Assembly (NCBI GenBank): GCA_036522515.1
Contig: DATDFQ010000028.1
Span: 18,007-82,006, forward strand
Direction of reading: 5' to 3'
DNA from: Bacteroidota bacterium
Lineage (GTDB): Bacteria; Bacteroidota; Ignavibacteria; UBA10030; SZUA-254
Length of the DNA stretch: 64,000 nucleotides
This document shows positions 63,962 through 64,000 of this stretch, one piece after another; position 1 is the stretch's first letter; the number at the start of each line of letters is the position of its first letter. The notes under the pieces were generated by a model. The model was not told the origin of the DNA and did not search any database. It saw only the letters and a program-made list of their open reading frames with translations. A program made the translations under genes and the position numbers.

Positions 63962-64000
63962 TCATTCAACCTTGTATTTCTCCATCAGTTTCTGAAAGCG
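63962..64000 (-). CDS. Possible C-terminal end of a gene on the minus strand
   Basis: The last 38 bases read RFQKLMEKYKVE then TGA on the minus strand. The basic, helical sequence and TGA at 63964-63962 would suit the C-terminus of a gene entering from beyond the window. With 12 codons only, this is weak. Confidence 0.3.
   Translation of the reverse strand, partial: RFQKLMEKYKVE

Overview
The window is a GC-rich chromosomal segment of about 64 kb with no rRNA, tRNA, CRISPR array, phage or insertion sequence that I could see. It probably comes from the Bacteroidota/Ignavibacteriota side of the FCB superphylum. The evidence is a secreted subtilase ending in a type IX secretion sorting domain with the YPNPFNPST signature, Bacteroidota-like heme-copper oxidase subunits, and palindromic intergenic repeats. 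The exact phylum is an inference.

Region 1 (1-13750, minus strand) is an aromatic amino acid supraoperon read trpE-trpG-trpD-trpC-trpF-aroF-trpB-trpA-aroB-aroDE-aroA-aroC::chorismate mutase-tyrA (tyrA runs off the edge). It joins the shikimate trunk, the whole tryptophan branch and the entry to tyrosine/phenylalanine. In front of trpE is an unannotated 28-codon leader peptide with the run FWYWYWF. It is followed by a 12-bp terminator hairpin and a competing antiterminator pairing: a ribosome-mediated attenuator that appears able to read Trp, Tyr and Phe supply together. Its predicted transcription start is the A of the leader ATG.

Region 2 (14000-24325, minus strand) is an aa3-type cytochrome c oxidase operon: a cupredoxin protein, coxA, coxC, a subunit IV, two small membrane proteins, coxB, ctaA, ctaB, an ABC transporter, a SCO1 copper chaperone and a DUF420 protein. 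coxB is remarkable: three tandem 48-residue repeats are inserted inside its CuA domain.

Region 3 (24685-37134, mostly minus strand) concerns phosphate: pstSCAB-phoU, an outer-membrane porin and a PhoR/PhoB pair, with 11-bp-period Pho boxes before pstS and the porin. Beyond it lie Ppx/GppA, two thymidylate-kinase-like paralogues (one with Arg in the P-loop), SixA and a CHAD protein split by a frameshift, suggesting polyphosphate handling.

Region 4 (37374-45516, plus strand) is a potassium uptake locus in unusual order: kdpC, a hidden 35-codon ORF, kdpF, kdpA, kdpB, kdpD, kdpE.

Region 5 (45639-50029, minus strand) is a four-gene envelope-modification cluster: a small YLDPGTGS membrane protein, a two-domain methyltransferase, a membrane sulfatase-fold enzyme and a glycosyltransferase-like protein.

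Region 6 (50288-64000) is a mixed region of single genes and short runs: YCII-like protein, metallophosphoesterase, DUF1624 membrane protein, peroxiredoxin, FAD oxidoreductase, hydrolase, pirin, DUF2630, a Ser/Thr kinase with TPRs, DUF1801, the secreted subtilase and a methyltransferase. Two families of palindromic repeats sit in many of the gaps, including gaps inside the aromatic supraoperon.
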